Assembly (NCBI GenBank): GCA_025362535.1
Contig: JANYGE010000390.1
Location: forward strand, 1 to 10,516
Source: Hyphomicrobiales bacterium
GTDB lineage: Bacteria; Pseudomonadota; Alphaproteobacteria; Rhizobiales; Aestuariivirgaceae
Direction: 5' to 3'
DNA length: 10,516 nt
Positions 6,333-10,516 of the stretch are shown piece by piece (within the stretch, counting starts at the first letter, position 1; each line of letters starts with the position of its first letter). A model generated the notes under the pieces. The model had not been told where the DNA came from. It was given only the letters and a program-made list of their open reading frames with translations, and searched no databases. The translations under genes were made by a program, and so were the position numbers.

Positions 6333-7720
6333 GATGGCCCTAACATATTTTCAGGGCGCACAATGGCGTCAAAATCCTTGGCCTCAATACCATCGGCAAT
6401 CGCTTCTTCGCGCAATGTCGTTCCATTTTTATGGGCGGTCTTGGCAATCTTCGCTGCGCGGTCATACCCATATTTAGGGGCAAGGGCGGTAACGAGCATT
6501 AACGAACGATCCAGCGCCGCTTTGATATTATCTTCGCGAGCTTCAATGCCTAGCACACAATTTTCGGTGAAGCTGGTCGCTGCATCGGCCATCAGTTGCA
6601 CCGATTGCAGGAAGTTATAGGCCATCACAGGGTTGTAAACGTTGAGTTCAAAATGGCCCGACGCGCCGGCAAAGGTGAGGGCCGCATGATTGCCAAAAAT
6701 CTGTACACAGACTTGCGTGAGAGCCTCGCATTGTGTGGGGTTCACTTTGCCGGGCATGATGGAAGAACCCGGTTCATTTTCCGGTAAGTTCAATTCACCC
6801 AAACCAGAGCGTGGGCCTGAACCGAGAAAACGAATGTCATTGGCAATCTTGAAGAGAGATGCGGCCACGGTGTTGATTGCACCATGGGTCATCACCATGG
6901 CATCGTGAGCGGCCAATGCCTCAAATTTATTGGGTGCCGAGGTGAAGGGTAGGCGGGTGATGTTGGCGATATTTTCAGCCACCATTTCAGCAAAGCCTTT
7001 GGGCGCGTTGAGGCCCGTGCCCACAGCCGTGCCGCCTTGGGCAAGCTGCATGAGCATCGGCAAAGTTTGCTCGATACGCGCAATACCGTTTTGCACTTGC
7101 TGGCAATAGCCGGAGAATTCTTGGCCCAAGGTTACAGGCGTTGCATCTTGCGTGTGGGTGCGCCCGATCTTGATAATTTTTGCCCAAGCCTCCGCTTTAT
7201 CATTCAAAGCATTGCGCAGGTGCTGCAGGGCAGGGAGCAGGCGGTGGTGAATTTCTTCGGCACAGGCAATATGCATGGCGGTGGGATAAGTGTCATTCGA
7301 AGATTGCGACATGTTCACATGGTCGTTGGGGTGAACGGGCTTCTTGGTGCCCATCTCGCCACCCAGCATTTCAATGGCGCGATTTGAAATCACTTCGTTG
7401 GCATTCATGTTGCTCTGTGTGCCGGAACCCGTTTGCCACACGGCCAATGGAAAGTGATCATTGAGTTTGCCCTCAATCACCTCTTGCGCCGCATTGATGA
7501 TGGCAGCGCCAAGTTTAGGGTCAAGGCCGCTTAATTTCATATTGGTTTCAGCAGCAGCACGCTTGATAATGCCGAGCGCACGGACCACCGAGGCCGGTTG
7601 CTTTTCCCAACCAATTTTAAAGTTCTGCAAACTGCGTTGTGCCTGTGCGCCCCAGTAACGGGTTGCATCCACTTCAATTTTGCCAAATGTATCGGTTTCG
7701 GTACGGGTTTTATGAGCCAT
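6329..7720 (-). CDS. fumC: Class II fumarate hydratase
   Basis: This 463-residue enzyme reversibly hydrates fumarate to L-malate in the TCA cycle. It is the iron-independent, homotetrameric cytoplasmic type. The fumarase/aspartase signature [11 protein letters not shown] is at 318-328, on the catalytic loop. SGTQSNMN at 99-106 and SSND at 140-143 line the active site, and [10 protein letters not shown] at 186-195 contains the catalytic His189. HPNDHVN at 130-136 corresponds to the second (B-site) carboxylate pocket. Length and domain order are those of the normal family. It opens with [13 protein letters not shown] after a weak GAGA-type ribosome site. The annotation as fumarase rather than aspartase rests on overall resemblance and the [13 protein letters not shown] start. 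It heads the operon with DUF4169 and the RHH gene. Confidence 0.95.
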   Translation of the reverse strand: MAHKTRTETDTFGKIEVDATRYWGAQAQRSLQNFKIGWEKQPASVVRALGIIKRAAAETNMKLSGLDPKLGAAIINAAQEVIEGKLNDHFPLAVWQTGSGTQSNMNANEVISNRAIEMLGGEMGTKKPVHPNDHVNMSQSSNDTYPTAMHIACAEEIHHRLLPALQHLRNALNDKAEAWAKIIKIGRTHTQDATPVTLGQEFSGYCQQVQNGIARIEQTLPMLMQLAQGGTAVGTGLNAPKGFAEMVAENIANITRLPFTSAPNKFEALAAHDAMVMTHGAINTVAASLFKIANDIRFLGSGPRSGLGELNLPENEPGSSIMPGKVNPTQCEALTQVCVQIFGNHAALTFAGASGHFELNVYNPVMAYNFLQSVQLMADAATSFTENCVLGIEAREDNIKAALDRSLMLVTALAPKYGYDRAAKIAKTAHKNGTTLREEAIADGIEAKDFDAIVRPENMLGPS

Positions 7721-7773
7721 GATTCATCTCGTTTGTGTGCACTGCAATAGCATGGAGCGGTGCTGGAGGCCAG

Positions 7774-8535
7774 TCAGCTATAACGCCAAAACGAAAAGGC
7801 CGTGAGGATAACAGACCAAACCAGAATCCCGAGTCTCACCTTGTCTGCGGGCAGGACGCGGGCGAGTTTTGACATGCCGTAACCGCCAACAATTGCCCCC
7901 GCCATCATGACGAGGGATGGTGCCCAGCGGATGAGCCCTGAGCTGGAAAATATAACGATGCCGATGATGGTCATCAGTGAGATGGTGATGTTGCGCAAGG
8001 CATTGGCGTGATGCACGCTCATATGGCTGAAAATGGAGTGTATGGCCAACAAGATGATGCCCATGCCCAAACCGAAATAGCCGCCATAAACATAGACAAG
8101 AAACTCTAGGATAAATGACAGCCAAAGCCAGCGCGACACATCAAAATTGGTGCCACGCTCGAGCCAGCGTTTAAATGTGGGGCCAGCGGCAAACGAAACA
8201 GTGGCAAACAGAAGCAACCACGGTATGGCGCGGTGGAACGAGGCTTCACCCAGCCAAAGCAGTAAGGATGACCCCAGAGTGCCGCCAATGGCGGCCAGCA
8301 CTAAGCGCGTTGGCAAGTTCTTCTGGACGTCCTTGATTTCTTTTCGATAGACGATGGTGCCCACCACATTGGCTGGCAAAAGGGCTACAAAGTTTGCGGC
8401 ATTGGCTTCCATTTCGGAAAGGCCTGCGGCCATGAGCAAGGGGAATGTCATAAAGCCAGCGCCACCTGCCATAACATTGATTATGCCACCCAAAATACCA
8501 CCGGCAAAAAGGATGAAGTAGGACGTTAAGTTCAT
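7774..8535 (-). CDS. TauE/SafE family membrane permease
   Basis: This 253-residue integral membrane protein has about eight predicted hydrophobic segments, near 5-25, 47-63, 77-96, 104-120, 136-150, 152-168, 182-199 and 206-250 (the last probably two). The family features are a glycine-rich first segment ending in NVMAGGAGF (20-28) followed by TFPLL, and the second-half repeat GGYFGLGMGI (151-160). TauE/SafE proteins export sulfite, sulfoacetate or other small organic anions, and sometimes import them; the substrate here is unknown. No sulfur-metabolism gene is visible nearby. The ATG at 8535 has no clear Shine-Dalgarno, but the N terminus starts correctly just before the first membrane segment. 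The gene lies 53 bases upstream of fumC on the same strand, so co-transcription is possible. Confidence 0.88.
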   Translation of the reverse strand: MNLTSYFILFAGGILGGIINVMAGGAGFMTFPLLMAAGLSEMEANAANFVALLPANVVGTIVYRKEIKDVQKNLPTRLVLAAIGGTLGSSLLLWLGEASFHRAIPWLLLFATVSFAAGPTFKRWLERGTNFDVSRWLWLSFILEFLVYVYGGYFGLGMGIILLAIHSIFSHMSVHHANALRNITISLMTIIGIVIFSSSGLIRWAPSLVMMAGAIVGGYGMSKLARVLPADKVRLGILVWSVILTAFSFWRYS

Positions 8536-8587
8536 TTAATGATGGAGCGCCAGTGGATTTAGGTTAATTGATTGGTTAGCATGAATT

Positions 8588-8593
8588 TATAAG
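8588..8593 (+). promoter_or_regulatory. Possible -10 box for the MFS gene
   Basis: TATAAG matches five of six consensus positions and lies 28 bases upstream of the ATG at 8622. With an 18-base spacer the -35 would be TTAATT (8564-8569), which is weak. The 86-base divergent gap holds no better candidate that I can see, and it must also serve the permease gene on the other strand. Confidence 0.3.
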
Positions 8594-8621
8594 AATCCAG
8601 TGTTCAAAAGGTAAAGTGACA

Positions 8622-9791
8622 ATGAAAAAAATTCCACGCGGCGTTTGGATTTTGGGGTTTGTTTCCATGTTTATGGATATTTCATCTGAAATGATCCATG
8701 GCGTGTTGCCTTTGTTTGTGGTGGGCACGCTGGGGGCATCGGCCACATTTCTCGGTTTGATTGAAGGGGTGGCCGAAGGCACGGCGCAGGTTTCAAAACT
8801 ATTCTCCGGTGTGCTGAGTGACCGTTGGCGCAACCGCAAAAATCTGGCGCTGTTTGGCTATGGTTTGGCTGCGGTGGTGAAACCCTTGTTTCCATTGGCC
8901 ACGTCTCTTGGTGCGGTATTTTTTGCACGTTTTGCCGACCGTATTGGCAAGGGCATTCGGGGTGCGCCGCGCGATGCGATGGTGGCGGATTTTACCCCGA
9001 TTGAGCAGCGCGGTGCTGCCTTTGGCCTGCGCCAATCACTTGATACGATTGGCGCATTTGTGGGGCCACTGATTGCAGTGGTGCTTATTGGCTTATGGGC
9101 CTTTGATTTGCGCACCGTGCTTTGGGTGGCTTGTGTGCCAGCGCTTATCGCCGTGCTCATTTTAGCTCTCGGCATAAAGGAACCAACTCAGGCGAATGAC
9201 AATCATCGCAAAGCCGGATTTGATTTATCCACTGCAAAGAATTTGGGGCGGCCATTCTGGATGGTGGCCCTGTTGGGAGCGGCTGTGATGTTGGCACGGT
9301 TTTCGGAGGCATTCTTGGTTTTGCGCGCATCGGATGCAAAAATGGCCATAGCTTTCGTGCCGCTGGTTATGGTGGTGATGAGTGTTGTCTATTCTCTGTC
9401 GTCTTATCCGGCCGGTGTGATGTCAGATCGATGGGGCCGCAAGGGCTTATTTGCGGCGGGATTGATTGCCTTGATTGGGGCTGATTTGGTTTTGGCTTGG
9501 GCGCCTTCACCCTTCTATGTGATGGTTGGTGTTGCCATTTGGGGCCTGCATATGGGGCTAACCCAAGGCATCCTCTCATCATTGGTGGCGGACTCAGCAC
9601 CTGCTGATTTGCGCGGCAGTGCTTATGGCGTGTTTGCTCTGGTCAGTGGTGTGGCTGCATTGCTGGCCAGTGTGGTTGCTGGTGTGGTGTGGGATAAAGC
9701 CGGGCAAGCCCCGGTGTTTTACATTGGCGCAGGGTTTGCGCTGTTTGCATTGGTATTTTTGGTAGCGCTGAAGAAGCCTCAAGCCTTATAG
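8622..9791 (+). CDS. MFS transporter (12-helix, drug/metabolite exporter type)
   Basis: This 389-residue inner-membrane carrier of the major facilitator superfamily is probably a proton-coupled exporter; no substrate can be assigned. The first helix carries MDISSEMIHGVLPLF (18-32). The loop after helix 2 has the motif-A form GVLSDRWRNRK (63-73), repeated in the second half as GVMSDRWGRKG (265-275), showing the two-fold internal repeat. RFADRIGKGIRGAPRDAM (103-120) marks the MFS subgroup with the D-x-SSEM and GKGIR-x-APRDA patterns. The central cytoplasmic loop is about 186-210. AAGG ten bases before the ATG at 8622 favours that start. A GTG two codons earlier (8616) is possible but only four bases from the AAGG. 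It overlaps the opposing MFS gene by 13 bases. Confidence 0.87.
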   Translation: MKKIPRGVWILGFVSMFMDISSEMIHGVLPLFVVGTLGASATFLGLIEGVAEGTAQVSKLFSGVLSDRWRNRKNLALFGYGLAAVVKPLFPLATSLGAVFFARFADRIGKGIRGAPRDAMVADFTPIEQRGAAFGLRQSLDTIGAFVGPLIAVVLIGLWAFDLRTVLWVACVPALIAVLILALGIKEPTQANDNHRKAGFDLSTAKNLGRPFWMVALLGAAVMLARFSEAFLVLRASDAKMAIAFVPLVMVVMSVVYSLSSYPAGVMSDRWGRKGLFAAGLIALIGADLVLAWAPSPFYVMVGVAIWGLHMGLTQGILSSLVADSAPADLRGSAYGVFALVSGVAALLASVVAGVVWDKAGQAPVFYIGAGFALFALVFLVALKKPQAL

Positions 9792-10516
9792 CGTTTTGCC
9801 AGAAAGATCATGCCGAGAAGTGAAAGGCTGCCAACAGCGCAGCAGAGGATGAAGCTCGCATGGGCTCCCCAAGCGCTTAATGTATAGGCCATGATCAGGG
9901 GAGCAAGCGAGTTGAGCACCAAGGATGGAATGGTGAGTGTGCCAATCGTTTCGCCATAATTTTTACGGCCAAACAGAGCCAAAGGATAAGCGCCCTTGGC
10001 AATTGTAGTGAGACCATTTGACATGCCGTAAAGCAAAACGAAGACAACCGCTGCGGCCAAGCTAAATTGACCGATAATCAGTGCGGCCAGTGCCACGGGC
10101 AACAGGCCATAGGCCAACAAACCCAATTGCGATGGTTTCCAATGGCGGCCAAAAACGATCTCGGCAATTCTGCTGAGAACTTGGGCTGGGCCAATAAATG
10201 ACGCGAGCAGCACCGCATGCGCAGGCGTGAGGTTGATGTCTTCAAACAGTTTGAGCACATGGGCCGAGATGGCCGCAAAAACAAAACCATTGGTGGCCAA
10301 AACCCCAGCAAACACAAACATGGGGATGGTGCGGTCTGGGCCGCTCACGTCAGTTTCGGAGACCGCCACTTCATGGACAGTTGGAACTGAGCGGCCTGAT
10401 AGTAAAAAGTAATGCAGGGGTGCGCAGATGAATAGGTGGAGTGCTGCATAGATGAGAAATGTGTTTTGCCATCCGTAATGCGAACTTAAATAATGGCCGA
10501 GGGGCCAGAACGCCGT
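9779..10516 (-). CDS. MFS transporter, 5' end cut by the right window edge
   Basis: The last 245 residues of a second MFS permease are visible. The frame stays open to base 10516: the codons upstream of 10369 still read as membrane-protein sequence (TAFWPLGHYLSSHYGWQNTF, then IYAALHLFICAPLHYF). The GTG at 10369 is therefore an internal Val, not a start. The piece covers the end of the N-terminal half (GHYL-x4-YGW), a polar central loop (SGRSVPTVHEVAVSETDVSG) and six hydrophobic segments of the C-terminal half. It has FAGVLATNGFVFAAIS, GPAQVLSRIAE and YGMSNGLTTIAKGAYPLALFG as recognisable blocks. Substrate unknown. It is clearly a different subfamily from the neighbouring MFS gene, as it lacks the D-x-SSEM and GKGIR patterns in the part that can be seen. 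Confidence 0.85.
   Translation of the reverse strand, partial: TAFWPLGHYLSSHYGWQNTFLIYAALHLFICAPLHYFLLSGRSVPTVHEVAVSETDVSGPDRTIPMFVFAGVLATNGFVFAAISAHVLKLFEDINLTPAHAVLLASFIGPAQVLSRIAEIVFGRHWKPSQLGLLAYGLLPVALAALIIGQFSLAAAVVFVLLYGMSNGLTTIAKGAYPLALFGRKNYGETIGTLTIPSLVLNSLAPLIMAYTLSAWGAHASFILCCAVGSLSLLGMIFLAKRYKA

Noticed and set aside
8562..8578. Direct repeat GGTTA at 8562 and 8574 as an operator in the permease/MFS gap
   Set aside because: Five-base repeats in AT-rich sequence are expected by chance and no regulator gene is nearby.
10227..10412. Short plus-strand frame opposite the second MFS gene
   Set aside because: It is antisense to a clear membrane-protein coding frame that stays open to the edge; composition alone explains it.

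Overview
The window looks like a piece of an alphaproteobacterial chromosome, most likely Hyphomicrobiales (Rhizobiales) or a relative. The best clue is the tight trio fumC - DUF4169 - ribbon-helix-helix protein, a gene order I associate with that group. The rest is mostly housekeeping and transport: a D-lactate dehydrogenase, a large AsmA-type envelope protein, a class II fumarase, a TauE/SafE permease and two MFS transporters. No tRNA, rRNA, CRISPR array, insertion sequence or phage gene was seen. Coding density is very high and no gap without a gene exceeds 100 bases.

Left edge (1-441), minus strand: a VapB/FitA-type ribbon-helix-helix antitoxin is followed, with a 4-base ATGA overlap, by the first 20 codons of a PIN-domain (VapC-type) toxin. 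The toxin is then joined in frame to a fragment of the neighbouring thioesterase gene. Bases 1-59 are a perfect copy of 622-680. The simplest reading is a tandem duplication of a 621-base unit (60-680), with an assembly error as the main rival. A well-formed promoter with a palindromic operator lies directly in front of the antitoxin, which may be translated from a leaderless message.

Region 442-5991: an intact hotdog-fold acyl-CoA thioesterase (minus) diverges from a D-lactate dehydrogenase (plus), with only 34 bases between the start codons. The dehydrogenase overlaps the start of the AsmA family gene by one base, so those two form an operon.

Region 5944-7720, minus strand: fumC, a 59-residue DUF4169 protein with a GTG start, and a 69-residue ribbon-helix-helix protein form an operon with GTGA and TGATG overlaps. 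The last gene runs 48 bases antisense into the 3' end of the AsmA gene.

Region 7774-10516: a TauE/SafE permease (minus) diverges from an MFS transporter (plus). A second MFS gene (minus), cut by the right window edge, converges on the first with a 13-base overlap.

I do not see a convincing new multi-gene system here. The strongest anomaly is the duplicated and fused toxin-antitoxin/thioesterase junction at the left edge. Next come the possible leaderless antitoxin promoter and the tightly coupled fumC-DUF4169-RHH operon, whose two small proteins have no well-established role.
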